From assembly GCA_034521835.1 (NCBI GenBank), contig JAXHMA010000001.1, forward strand, positions 248,001 to 312,000: a stretch of DNA of 64,000 bases. Reading direction: 5' to 3'. This DNA comes from JAMQKA01 sp034521835. GTDB lineage: Bacteria; Bacteroidota; Rhodothermia; Balneolales; Balneolaceae. The notes below the pieces were generated by a model. That model was not told the DNA's origin. It was given only the letters and a program-made list of their open reading frames with translations, and searched no databases. Both the position numbers and the translations under genes were made by a program. Shown here piece after piece: positions 1 to 8,625 of the stretch (the first letter of the stretch is position 1; the number at the start of each line of letters is the position of its first letter).

Positions 1-1044
1 CGTCGAGCTGGTCGAGCTGGATGAGCTGCTTGGCATGGCTGATTTCCTGACTGTGCACACCCCGCTCACGGAAAAAACGAAAGGACTGATCTCAAAAGAG
101 AAAGCCGACAAAATGAAGAAAGGCATGTTCCTGGTAAACTGCGCCCGCGGCGGTATCTATGAAGAAGCTGATCTACCCGGTTTGCTTGATGAAGGCGTGC
201 TGGCAGGCGTTGCATTGGATGTGTACACCCAGGAGCCACCATCAGAGGAGCTGTATGAATTACTGAAGCATCCAAAAATTATTTCTACTCCACACCTTGG
301 GGCCTCCACTGAAGAGGCCCAGGAAAAGGTGGCCGAGCAGATCGCTTACCAGATGTCAGATGCACTGGAGGAGAAAAGCTTTAAAGGTAGTCTGAATGGC
401 AAGTCGATCTCTCTGATCACCAATGAAGAAGTACAGCCTTACCTGGCGCTGGCCGAAAACTGGGCAGTATGGCGATTCAGTTGGCCCCCGAGCATACCAG
501 TACCTTCTCTTTTGAATATTCCGGGGAATGCGCAAAATACGCCGATGTGCTTACCGACTCCATCCTCAAAGGGATGCTTTCGCACCACGTTAGTGAGGCG
601 ATCAACCTGATTAACGCCCGTCATTATTCTGAAGATCGCGGCTTTAAGATCAAGGAAACAACCGCTAGTGAAACCAAGACTTTTAATGAGCTGGTTACAA
701 TTAGCATAGACGGAGATGCCGAATACAAGGAAATCTCTGCAACAGTGTTTGGTGATGAAGACTACCGCATCGTCATGATTGATGGATTTGGCATTGAACT
801 TCGACTGGAAGGCGATATCCTGATGTACAAAAATATAGACAAACCAGGCATGCTGGCAGCGGTTAGTGGTGCACTTGCCGAGCAGGGTATCAATATTGCT
901 TCCCTCAGCCTGGGCCGTACGCAGAAAGGCTCAAAGGCGATTACAGCGGTTGCAGTTGATAAGCCGCTCACGGACAGCGAGCTTGAAAAGATCATAAAGC
1001 TTGACGGTGTGGAAGGTCTTCATTACGTCAGTTTGACTTCATAA
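1..1044 (+). CDS. serA: D-3-phosphoglycerate dehydrogenase (5' end outside window, one frameshift)
   Basis: Catalyses oxidation of 3-phosphoglycerate to 3-phosphohydroxypyruvate, the first step of serine synthesis in the cytoplasm. The frame is open from base 2, so the start lies to the left of the window. Visible family marks are the substrate/NAD segment around VNCARGG, the ALDVYTQEP turn and the catalytic-His segment PHLGAST. A C-terminal regulatory half ends in an ACT domain (NIDKPGMLAAVSGALAEQGI). The frame changes at 456-459: adding one A to GAAAAC joins the two halves as a normal EKLGSMAIQLAPEHTST-like sequence. This is probably a homopolymer sequencing deletion. The ACT domain suggests feedback control by serine, as known for the long form of the family. 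Confidence 0.93.
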
Positions 1045-1119
1045 AAATGTTCATGCGGAATCTGATCTTTCTGCATAAATAAATGTTTGACTTTACAGCT
1101 CCAATTAACAGGACCTGCT

Positions 1120-1518
1120 ATGCATATAGATCATATCGGGATTGCCGTTAAAAACCTGGAAAAGGCGATAGAAACCTATGAGTCTCTACTTGATACGGAA
1201 TGCTACAAGCGGGAAATAGTGGATAGCCAGCAGGTGGACACGGCTTTTTTCCGCACCGGCGAATCGAAGGTTGAGCTTCTGGGAGCGGCCGGGGAGAACT
1301 CGGTTATCAAAAAATATGTGGATAACCATGGAGAGGGTATGCATCATGTAGCGTTCGAAGTGGAGGATATACATAAAGAAATGGATCGGCTCCGGGAGGA
1401 AGGGTTTCGGCTACTCAGCGAAGAGCCGGTTGAGGGCGCTGATAATAAACTGGTTGCCTTTGTTCATCCCAAGGATAACAATGGCGTATTGGTTGAACTT
1501 TGTCAAAGCAAAAGTTGA
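1120..1518 (+). CDS. mce: methylmalonyl-CoA epimerase
   Basis: Interconverts (S)- and (R)-methylmalonyl-CoA between propionyl-CoA carboxylase and methylmalonyl-CoA mutase. The protein is 132 residues, normal for this VOC-fold family. Metal-ligand candidates are H5 in the opening MHIDHIGIAV, H75/H76 in GMHHVAFEV and E127 near the end (GVLVELC). A TTG at 1087 would extend the frame by 11 residues. The ATG at 1120 is chosen because the family begins almost directly with HIDHIGIAV and AGGA precedes it. It follows serA on the same strand with a gap of about 75 bp. The presence of pccB at 10.4 kb supports an active propionate pathway. Confidence 0.93.
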   Translation: MHIDHIGIAVKNLEKAIETYESLLDTECYKREIVDSQQVDTAFFRTGESKVELLGAAGENSVIKKYVDNHGEGMHHVAFEVEDIHKEMDRLREEGFRLLSEEPVEGADNKLVAFVHPKDNNGVLVELCQSKS

Positions 1519-1594
1519 GTTTTGACCGGTATACTCTTACCTTGTGCATCATTTAATACGATGCAGTTATCAGCAATTGCATGTAACATATTTT

Positions 1595-1668
1595 CGGGAC
1601 GTGGCGCAGTCCGGTAGCGCACACGACTGGGGGTCGTGGGGTCGCAGGTTCAAATCCTGTCGTCCCGA
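1595..1668 (+). tRNA. tRNA-Pro (anticodon GGG)
   Basis: A 74-base cloverleaf can be folded by eye. The acceptor stem is CGGGACG/CGTCCCG, the D-arm GCGC/GCGC, and the anticodon arm CACGA-CTGGGGG-TCGTG with anticodon GGG. The T-arm is GCAGG-TTCAAAT-CCTGT and the discriminator base is A. CCA is not encoded. A strong terminator follows at once. Confidence 0.96.
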
Positions 1669-1673
1669 CTATT

Positions 1674-1716
1674 AAGGCCTTTTGATAGCTCAACAGCTAT
1701 TGAAAGGCCTTTTTTA
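1674..1716 (+). terminator. rho-independent terminator after tRNA-Pro
   Basis: AAGGCCTTT..AATAGCT-type inverted repeat: AAGGCCTTTTGATAGCT pairs across a CAAC loop with AGCTATTGAAAGGCCTT and runs into TTTTTT. It starts six bases after the tRNA. Confidence 0.9.
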
Positions 1717-1970
1717 TTTTGCCAAATAAATTTTCTCTGGGGGAACAATTTTATGCTTTTACTAGTAGATATAAGATGCCTTCTCCATTTTTATATTATT
1801 AATTATTAAGAATTTATAAGATATTTAGTATAAATATTTACTAGATAGATAGTTTTTACAGTATTTTGGGAAAAATTGCTACAAAATGAATGATAAGTCA
1901 GTAAAAAGTGATATATTTATTAAGAACTTTTAATGAAGTTAATAAATAGCTTAGGACATTGAGGTTCACT

Positions 1971-2390
1971 ATGTTGAAAAATGTAGATTTTACTGCTCTG
2001 TTGCTGGGTATTGCGTTGGTTACGATGGGTGTTACTATGCTGAATGATGACGGAAATTCCCCAAACCCAAATTTGGGAGTTGAAAAAAGCGGCGTGCGAC
2101 CCTCAGAGAAAAATTATCGCAACGAGGACGATTGGATCGGTGCTTACGAGGCAGTGCAGAAAGCGATCACGGAAGAGCTTGATTCTCCATCATCTCTCCA
2201 GTTTTCCTGGAACAGCAACAGCGTTGAGGTTGAACGGCTGGATAGAGGAAGCAAACAGAATTACAAGGTAAAAAGCTACGTTGATATTCCAGACCGATCC
2301 GGGGATTCAGTGAGGGTTCATTTTACGGCACAAGTGTATCAAACAAAGAACGATAGCTGGAAGGTCTATCAGCTCAATTTAGGCGGGTAG
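1971..2390 (+). CDS. small exported protein of unknown function
   Basis: A 139-residue protein. Residues 8-24 are hydrophobic (TALLLGIALVTMGVTML) and look like an uncleaved signal or anchor. A polar linker follows, then a domain from about residue 55. That domain carries a pattern I recognise from several uncharacterised bacterial proteins: a SPSSLQFSW strand, then a YKVKSYVD strand, then an aromatic end (SWKVYQLN). No catalytic residues can be named. The ATG at 1971 is preferred over the TTG at 1959. The upstream 250 bp is very AT-rich and holds no gene I can see. Confidence 0.6.
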   Translation: MLKNVDFTALLLGIALVTMGVTMLNDDGNSPNPNLGVEKSGVRPSEKNYRNEDDWIGAYEAVQKAITEELDSPSSLQFSWNSNSVEVERLDRGSKQNYKVKSYVDIPDRSGDSVRVHFTAQVYQTKNDSWKVYQLNLGG

Positions 2391-2416
2391 CCGGACACTA
2401 ACTTCTATCCTAGTTA

Positions 2417-2572
2417 TTAGAAAACAAAGTAGTAGAGCAGTAAAATAATCATAATTATTGCTGCAATCTGTACACTCCACGGCTGCTTTGGAAATTCATA
2501 TCCACAATATGGGCACACGTCTGCATCTGCAACCACTTCTATAGCACAACCCGGACATTCTTTCTTTTCCAT
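2417..2572 (-). CDS. zinc-ribbon membrane protein, 51 aa
   Basis: A short protein starting MEKKECPGC. It has two CxxC pairs (CPGC and CPYC) forming a zinc ribbon in the first 25 residues. One C-terminal transmembrane helix (AAIIMIILLLYYFVF) ends the protein. The frame is open further upstream to an ATG at 2623, but the start at 2572 places the ribbon at the N-terminus, as in related small zinc-ribbon proteins. It converges with the preceding exported protein. The function is unknown. Confidence 0.5.
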   Translation of the reverse strand: MEKKECPGCAIEVVADADVCPYCGYEFPKQPWSVQIAAIIMIILLLYYFVF

Positions 2573-2824
2573 ATCATAACTTGAGCTTGTTTCAGATCTC
2601 TTTTGGGTAATCAAGTACCTCACCTTGAATTATATTCAAAAAAAAGAGCCTAACTGCAAGCTCGGTATCATTTTTTAGGTAACAAATCTATCTACCTGAT
2701 TATATCTATTAAAATCAAGTAGTTAATGGTTGGACATATAGCTATCTTTTTAGCAGCATGTCGGAACAAATGAGCCATAATTCTTTTATAAGATGTACAA
2801 TCTGATTCAATAAAAATTGAGACT

Positions 2825-3025
2825 ATGAAAAAAGTAACTGGATCTATTTTAACTATTGGTGGATTAGCATTTTTTATCTATACCGGCATTAACTATCTGA
2901 ATGAATCGGAAAGCTTTAGTATGCTGGGGATGGATGTCGTTGTAAGCCAGGGGAGTATTTTGCCCGTGGTAATATCCGCCGTAGTGCTACTATTGGGTAT
3001 TGTTTTATTGGTTTCAAAGAAGTAA
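2825..3025 (+). CDS. small membrane protein with two predicted helices
   Basis: A 66-residue protein with hydrophobic segments at about residues 6-24 and 44-63, ending in SKK. A short polar loop lies between them. I recognise no family. It sits 24 bp upstream of a DUF1328 gene on the same strand, so the two may be co-transcribed. Two membrane proteins of this size next to a cardiolipin synthase-like gene hint at a membrane-stress setting, but this is inference only. Confidence 0.5.
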   Translation: MKKVTGSILTIGGLAFFIYTGINYLNESESFSMLGMDVVVSQGSILPVVISAVVLLLGIVLLVSKK

Positions 3026-3049
3026 ATCCTCTTTAAATAAGGATAAATT

Positions 3050-3214
3050 ATGTTACGCTGGAGTATTACATTCTTAATTATCGCCATTATTGCCGCAGTA
3101 CTCGGATTTGGAGGAGTTGCAGGAGCCGCAGCAGGAATTGCTGAGATTCTGTTTTACGTATTCCTTTTGTTATTTGTGATTTCGCTTATTTTTGGTAGAC
3201 GTTCAGCTGTTTAA
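3050..3214 (+). CDS. DUF1328 family small membrane protein, 54 aa
   Basis: Starts MLRWSITFLIIAIIAAVLGF, continues with a Gly/Ala-rich turn (GGVAGAAAGI) and ends in a second helix (YVFLLLFVISLIFG) and a basic tail. This is the typical length and layout of the DUF1328 (YtjA-like) family: two membrane helices around a GGVAG turn. AAGGA lies just upstream of the ATG. The gene is followed after 25 bp by the PLD-family gene on the same strand. The molecular role of the family is not established, although family members are often found among stress-induced genes. Confidence 0.82.
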   Translation: MLRWSITFLIIAIIAAVLGFGGVAGAAAGIAEILFYVFLLLFVISLIFGRRSAV

Positions 3215-3239
3215 GCAATCCATACTGGGATGAAAACTG

Positions 3240-4442
3240 ATGAAGGAGAAACAGGAAAAGGAAAGTGAATTATCCACTGACCAAAGTCCACTAATAAGTC
3301 ACCAGTATAAGCTTGAAAGTTCGCTGGGAATACCATTCTCGCAGGGTAACAGCATTGAAGTATTACAAAACGGGAAAGAAATTTTCCCGGCTATGCTGGA
3401 TGCGATTCACAAAGCGGAAGAACGAATCGATTTTCTCACGTTTGTGTATTGGAGCGGCAATATAGCCACCCGTTTTGCGGATGCGCTTTCTCAAAAGGCG
3501 CGTGAGGGAGTAGAAGTTCGGGTTATCCTGGATAGTTTTGGAGCGGCCTTTATGCCAGAGGAACTTCAACAGCAGATGAAACAGAGCGATGTCCAGATTG
3601 AGTGGTTTCGCCCCATCCCCCAGTGGAAACTCTGGAAAACCGATAACCGAACCCACCGCAAGGTGCTTATCTGTGATCGAAAAGTCGCTTTTACCGGGGG
3701 AGTAGGCATTGCAGAAGAGTGGGAGGGTGATGCCAGAAATAATAATGAATGGCGCGAAACGCACTTCAAAATTAAGGGTCCTGCGGTATTTGGGCTTCAT
3801 GCCGCGTTTATGGAAAACTGGATTGAAACGGGTCGCCCGTTGTCGGTAGACAAATACTGGGATAATGCCACCTCCAAAATGAACGGTGACGGTACCAAAA
3901 TACAGGTGGTGCGTACATCTCCATCAGTACGCTGGAGCGATATTATGATGCTCTACCAAACGCTAATTTCGATGGCTGAAAACCGTATTCGTATCACTAC
4001 GGCCTATTTTAATCCGGATAGTGTAATCGTCGACCTTCTGAAAAAAAAGGCATGTGATGGTGTCAAAATTGATATCATGATGCCGGGCGCTAATATTGAT
4101 AAGCGGGTTGCAAAAATTGCTGGGGAGGACAGCTTCAAACCACTGCTGGATGCGGATATAACCCTGTGGTACTACCAAAAGACGATGCTGCACTCCAAAA
4201 TCATTTGCATTGACGACGCGATAAGCTGTATCGGGTCGGCCAACTTTAACCATCGTTCTATGCTTAAGGATGAAGAGGTAAACCTTGTTCTTATCGATCC
4301 AGAACTGTGCCAGGAACTCAATGAACATTTTGTGAAAGACCTTGAACATTGCGATAAAGTCCACCCTTCCCAATGGAAAAAGAGAAGCTTGTTTCGCAGG
4401 GGCCTAGAAACCGTAACAAAGTTGTTTAAGCAACAAATCTAA
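3240..4442 (+). CDS. cardiolipin synthase-like phospholipase D family protein
   Basis: 400 residues with two HKD catalytic motifs. The first has H139, K141 and D146 (HRKVLICD) and the second H318, K320 and D325 (HSKIICID), followed by IGSANFNHRS. That pair and spacing are typical of bacterial cardiolipin synthases, which transfer phosphatidyl groups between phosphatidylglycerol molecules. Unlike E. coli ClsA, there are no N-terminal membrane helices, so it resembles the shorter ClsB-type enzymes that associate peripherally with the membrane. An alternative is another phosphatidyl transferase or a PLD hydrolase. The start is ATG at 3240 with GATGAAGG context. Confidence 0.85.
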   Translation: MKEKQEKESELSTDQSPLISHQYKLESSLGIPFSQGNSIEVLQNGKEIFPAMLDAIHKAEERIDFLTFVYWSGNIATRFADALSQKAREGVEVRVILDSFGAAFMPEELQQQMKQSDVQIEWFRPIPQWKLWKTDNRTHRKVLICDRKVAFTGGVGIAEEWEGDARNNNEWRETHFKIKGPAVFGLHAAFMENWIETGRPLSVDKYWDNATSKMNGDGTKIQVVRTSPSVRWSDIMMLYQTLISMAENRIRITTAYFNPDSVIVDLLKKKACDGVKIDIMMPGANIDKRVAKIAGEDSFKPLLDADITLWYYQKTMLHSKIICIDDAISCIGSANFNHRSMLKDEEVNLVLIDPELCQELNEHFVKDLEHCDKVHPSQWKKRSLFRRGLETVTKLFKQQI

Positions 4443-4618
4443 TAATCCTGTTTGGGGAACAAATAGCAATTCTTGCTCTACAAATAAGAAATTGAATTAA
4501 ATATCGTCATCAGGGAACTGATTCATCTGGAAATTATCTACATTAGGCCGTAACCTGATTGTGTACTCTTACATATATACATTCAGGGGGCACTAAGAAA
4601 AACCAAACCATCTACAAC

Positions 4619-5122
4619 ATGTACGTATTAGACTACCACAAGCAAATTGCCCTCATAAAAGAGATGGTCCAGCTTAGAAAGGACAATACCCGGGAAGAAG
4701 CGTATTATCACCATCCATCGACAAATGCCATTTGGAAAAGCTATTTTCCCCAGGCTAATGGAGGTAAACGTGGTCCCAAAGTACTGCGCCGCACCGATAT
4801 AGATACCGACAAATTAGAGGATCAAATCAGGCTCTGCCTTGGTAGTGACTTGCGGGATGATGCGGCCGGACTGGGCGTTGAATTTTCAGTACATCCGGAG
4901 CGGTGGGAACAAATACTGGATATTATAGAAGAGCATTATCAGGACTTTATACGCTCTCAAATAAAAGTCTTTTTCCAGCATCTTGGCATACTAGACTACG
5001 AAGAGTTTTTTGCGCAGATGGAGTTTAACTTCGAGCAGATAGGCATTGATGAATCGGAATTAAAGGCGTTAAATAAACGAGCACGCAAAATACTGTTAAA
5101 AAAACTAGTTTTCTTTTGGTGA
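4619..5122 (+). CDS. hypothetical protein, 167 aa
   Basis: Soluble and charged, beginning MYVLDYHKQIALIKEM. I recognise no family. It is mostly predicted helix, with aromatic-rich segments (HYQDFI, YEEFFAQMEFNF) and a basic end. The ATG at 4619 is preferred over the GTG at 4559, which lies 20 codons upstream and would add a low-complexity start. It lies between the PLD gene and a convergent SDR gene, so context gives no clue. Confidence 0.5.
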   Translation: MYVLDYHKQIALIKEMVQLRKDNTREEAYYHHPSTNAIWKSYFPQANGGKRGPKVLRRTDIDTDKLEDQIRLCLGSDLRDDAAGLGVEFSVHPERWEQILDIIEEHYQDFIRSQIKVFFQHLGILDYEEFFAQMEFNFEQIGIDESELKALNKRARKILLKKLVFFW

Positions 5123-5145
5123 TAATGGACTAAAAAATCAGGAAA

Positions 5146-6006
5146 CTAATTCAAGTTTGTAAGCTCCGCGCTTTTTTTCCAAAGCTTCCTGCACAACTCG
5201 TCATCCAGGGCTATTTTTGCTGGCTTAATTTTCTTTTTGTTTTTGAAGTAAGCCCCGCTAATCTCTTTAACCTCATCAGAAGTGGCAAGATACACCGATG
5301 TTTTGGCCCCCCTTTCAGGTGATTTCATAAAAGGCTTCCCGATCGTAAATAGCAGATGCATCAACCAGCTGGCATCATCGGTAAGATTGGTGCGTGTCAC
5401 CCCCGGATGCAGCGCGTTGGTAGTTACGGATGTATCGGCAGTACGCCGGGCCAGTTCTCTGGTAAACATAATGTTGCAGAGCTTGGACAGTCCGTATGCC
5501 TTCATGGGGCTGAACTGTTTTTGCAACTGCAGATTGCCGAGATTAAACACAGAAGAGACTGTTCGGTGTGCCTCGGAAGACACGTTTACCACTCGTGCTT
5601 CGGGCGCAGCTTTGAGGGGATCCAGCAAAAGGTTGGTAAATAGAAAGGGAGCCAGGTGGTTCACGGCAAACGTTTTTTCTATGCCTTCAGGGGTTTCCTC
5701 CCGCGAAGAACAGATAAAGCCCGCGTTGTTGATGAGCAGGTCCAGCTGGTCAAATCGATCATTTACTTCACGGGCAGCTTGCCGAATATCATGCTGAAGT
5801 GACAGATCGGCCAGTATAATTTCAATGCTGGAGTTCCCTGTTTGGTTGATAATATCCTCTCGGGCTTTTTCAGCTCGCTGTTCGCTGCGGCACAACATAA
5901 TAACGTACAGTCCCTTTTCGGCAAGTTTTTTGGCAGTTGCCTTGCCGATCCCGGAATTGGCACCAGTAACAAGGCACAGTTTGTTAGACATTTTGGTGTT
6001 GTCCAT
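5146..6006 (-). CDS. SDR family oxidoreductase (retinol dehydrogenase-like)
   Basis: 286 residues with a classical short-chain dehydrogenase layout. The cofactor-binding motif TGANSGIG is at 14-21, NNAG at 93-96, the catalytic Ser in NVSS at about 143-144, and Y171/K175 in YGLSK. The RSE after the second strand (RSEQRAEKA) favours NADP(H). Sequence style resembles the retinol dehydrogenase/WWOX-like branch, but bacterial substrates of this branch are not known, so I leave the substrate open. A second ATG at 5991 is also possible as the start. It stands alone on the minus strand. Confidence 0.88.
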   Translation of the reverse strand: MDNTKMSNKLCLVTGANSGIGKATAKKLAEKGLYVIMLCRSEQRAEKAREDIINQTGNSSIEIILADLSLQHDIRQAAREVNDRFDQLDLLINNAGFICSSREETPEGIEKTFAVNHLAPFLFTNLLLDPLKAAPEARVVNVSSEAHRTVSSVFNLGNLQLQKQFSPMKAYGLSKLCNIMFTRELARRTADTSVTTNALHPGVTRTNLTDDASWLMHLLFTIGKPFMKSPERGAKTSVYLATSDEVKEISGAYFKNKKKIKPAKIALDDELCRKLWKKSAELTNLN

Positions 6007-6165
6007 AAAAACGGTCTATATTCGCGTTTGAGAACTAACTGGATATTTAAACGATGAATTACCACGCAAATGCATGATAATGCACACAGTACCTAAACGA
6101 ATTTTGTGAAAAGCAGGTTCTTTAAAAACAACTTAAGTTGAGCACCAAGGAGCGAATGATATAAG

Positions 6166-6528
6166 ATGATTCAAGACTATCTTAACTCAGTAGATAAATT
6201 TATTGTTGTAGGCGACCGCGTACTGCTAAAGCCGCGTGAAATGGAAGCTCGCACTAAAAGTGGGTTGGTTCTACCTGCAACTGTTCAGGAAAAAGAGGAG
6301 ATTCAGAGCGGCTATGTGATTAAAACGGGCCCCGGCTACCCGATTCCCTCTCAGGAGCTGGATGAACCATGGAAAGAGAATACGAGCCAAACCCGCTATA
6401 TTGGTATGCAGGCCGAAGAGGGCGATCTCGCAATATTCCTGAAAACCCAAGCTCATGAAATTGAGTTCGAGAATGAGAAGTCAGGTCATCATTTCCCTCA
6501 CGGGGCTATTCTGTTGTTAATTGGGTGA
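6166..6528 (+). CDS. GroES-like co-chaperonin paralogue
   Basis: 120 residues. The segment GDRVLLKPREMEARTKSGL followed by a variable loop and the end HGAILLLIG matches the Cpn10 fold (compare SDRVLVQPEPAEEKTSSGI in the groES at 49.9 kb). It is longer than GroES because of an insertion near residues 58-80 (PIPSQELDEPWKENTSQTRY). No groEL lies beside it. It may be an alternative co-chaperonin or a GroES fold used for something else. Its promoter region (6007-6165) is short and AT-rich. The assignment to the fold is fairly sure, the function is not. Confidence 0.75.
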   Translation: MIQDYLNSVDKFIVVGDRVLLKPREMEARTKSGLVLPATVQEKEEIQSGYVIKTGPGYPIPSQELDEPWKENTSQTRYIGMQAEEGDLAIFLKTQAHEIEFENEKSGHHFPHGAILLLIG

Positions 6529-6608
6529 CACTGGAACAGTCGGGAACTACTTTTATTTATAGAGTAATAAATTCAGTAGCTGAAACGCCTTCATTTAATT
6601 CCACTCTT

Positions 6609-7508
6609 ATGAATCGCCGACAATTTATTACCCGTTCAACAATGGCTGCAGCCGCCATGGCACTGCCTTTCAACCGCTCGCTGGCTAATAAGTCAATGCC
6701 TGGAACATTTACCAGTATCCGACGGAATGTGGGCTATTTTACTGAACAGGGAGGAACCATCGGCTGGCTGGCCGCAGATCAACGGTTTCGTAATCATGGA
6801 CTCCCAATACCCTGAAACGGCTAAAAACTGCCTAACGGGCCTGCAGGAGACGCACTACCCATCCGCTTGATATGCTTCTGACGCGCACCATCATGGAGAT
6901 CATACCAGCAGAGCATGTGTTGAAGGTACCGCTAAGCAGCTGGTCGCTCACCAGAACGTACCCACGCTGATGAAACAGGGTGCAGAGGAGGGCGAAGAAA
7001 CACCGGCCCTTCCTGGAACAACCTATAATGAATCTTGGCAGATGGATCTTGGTAACGAGACAGTGCACCTTAGCTACTATGGTCCGGCGCACACCAGCGG
7101 CGACTGGGTCATCTATGTTCTGAGCGGGCCAACGTGGCGCATTTGGGAGATCTCGTGTTCAACCGGTGAAGATCAATCCCATATACTGATCGTCCGTCCG
7201 GAGCTTCCATCCATAACTGGGTGACGGTTCTGGAAAAAGCCACCAATGAACTGCCGTCAGATGCGATTTTCATATTTGGTCACGGCAACCCCGATTTTGG
7301 TGTCGCTGGCAGCAAGGAGGATGTGATGGTGATGCGGAACTACCTGTCGGCAATGGTAGAACATGTGGAATCCGGCCTGGAAGCGGGCAGGAGCAAGGAG
7401 GAGATCATCAATAAAAACCAGATGGATGATTTCCCACAGTTCCAGTATGCCGACTGGTGGACCCTCTCTCAAAACCTCGAAGTCGTCTACGCAGAAGCTA
7501 CTGAATGA
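6609..7508 (+). pseudogene. MBL-fold metallo-hydrolase with exported leader, several frameshifts and an in-frame stop
   Basis: Starts MNRRQFITRSTMAAAAMAL, a twin-arginine-like leader. Fragments in all three frames give a metallo-beta-lactamase fold hydrolase when joined: a strand reading VMDSQYPE, the metal motif HHHGDHT encoded at 6886-6906, then YYGPAHTSGD, a VAHLGDLVF segment, and FGHGNPDFG near 7275. Breaks lie near 6796, near 6880 and near 7110. In addition a TGA at 7167-7169 interrupts the last frame where an Arg codon (CGA) is expected. Four lesions in 900 bp, one a substitution, are denser than elsewhere in the window, so this may be true decay and not only read errors. Confidence 0.7.
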
Positions 7509-7694
7509 TGAGTACTATGACCAGGAATAGAAAGCTGACCAACAGCAGCAGGAAAAAATCAGAAAGAAAGTCCCAAATCACGTATATGCTCTTTCTGTGG
7601 ATCAGAAGCGCCCCTGGTCTGGGTGCATGGTCACGGTCAGTGTGCCAAGTGCGGCGTTAATGCGGAAGAATGCTGCCAGGGTGAACGCTGCTGA
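7505..7694 (+). CDS. small double-CxxC zinc-ribbon protein, probably frameshifted
   Basis: The C-terminal part reads CSFCGSEAPLVWVHGHG, then QCAKCGVNAEECCQGERC and a stop at 7692-7694. Two CxxC pairs flank a conserved-looking HGHGQC stretch, with extra cysteines at the end. Its frame has no start. A basic N-terminus with an ATG at 7505 (MMSTMTRNRKLTNSS) lies in another frame and would join through a single indel in the A-rich stretch near 7550-7570. The ATG overlaps the end of the MBL gene. I recall similar short cysteine-rich proteins with HGH-xQC in Bacteroidota, of unknown function. Confidence 0.55.
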
Positions 7695-7736
7695 CAGGAC
7701 AACAGGCAGAAAATGCAGTTCAGGGTAAAAACTTCT

Positions 7737-8353
7737 TTACTGTTCCACTGAAAAAATAGAATCGGCCAGGTCTAGCTCGTCGGGATCATTTGATGCCAGC
7801 AGTACAAGCCTTCTCTCAGCCCGAAAATTTCTCAGAACATGTTGTATCATTTCACGTCCCTGTTCATCCAGGTTGGCTCCGGTTCGTCAAGAAATAATAT
7901 GGACGGATCATAGCTCAGCGTACAGGCCAGGCGTGCCCGCTGCCGCTGCCCGGTCGAAAGCTCTCCGAAATGCTTCTCTTCCAGCCCGGTCAGTTGCAGC
8001 TGATTCCACAATTCTTGTTTTTTTTGATGGGAAATCTCTCTTTTTCGGAGTTGTAAAACCAGCTCCAGGTTTTCTCGGACGGTCAGTTCGTGGTACAGGT
8101 TGATGTAGGGAGCTACAAACCCCAGCCGTTTTCTGAAATCGATTTCTGAAAGCTGATGCTCATCCTGTCTCCAGGTAATTGTTCCGGAAGAGACACGTTC
8201 CAGCCCGGCCAGGCATTTTAGCAGGGTAGACTTACCTGAACCGTTTGAGCCAGCGATTCCCAATACTCCTGTATCAAAGCTGAATGAAAGGTTCTTGAAA
8301 ACCGTAGTAGAGCCGTATCGTTTGCCCAGGTTGTGTACATTAACTGAAATCAT
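7737..8353 (-). CDS. ABC transporter ATP-binding protein, CcmA-like (one frameshift)
   Basis: About 205 residues. Walker A GSNGSGKST is at 35-43, followed by the signature LSTGQ and Walker B ILFLDEP. The frame breaks at 7879-7880 just after DEP. Adding one G there gives GANLDEQGREMI and a normal H-loop-region tail ending at TAA 7737-7739. The short length and single-domain form resemble CcmA of haem export or small exporter ATPases. No permease gene is adjacent, so the partner is unknown. The start at 8353 (MISVNVHNLGKRYG) is preferred over the longer frame to 8419. Confidence 0.82.
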
Positions 8354-8625
8354 GGTCCAAAGGTAAAAAGGGAAAGCATAATCACAAATTTGTAAAAAGA
8401 TTTTGATATAACGGATCATTATTTCGAGATGGGAAGTATATTGCTACATACAGCATCAAGGGATAATAAAACGAGCTGCAGATCTTTAACAAGTCGCAAT
8501 GTTACTGCCAGATAGGTAATGTAACCGCAATAAAAACAGTTCGTGAGCGGGTCAATTAACTGTCAAATGATCAGCGAATTTAGTTGTGTTACCTTCAATG
8601 AGACTATATATTTCGATCTGAATTT

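Noticed and set aside
456..460. Programmed frameshift in serA
   Set aside because: Similar one-base losses occur in many unrelated genes, mostly in homopolymers and without slippery-site plus pseudoknot structure. Read error explains all of them more simply.
5282..5797. 171-codon plus-strand frame opposite the SDR gene
   Set aside because: The minus strand shows all SDR catalytic motifs in order, so the plus frame is a shadow.
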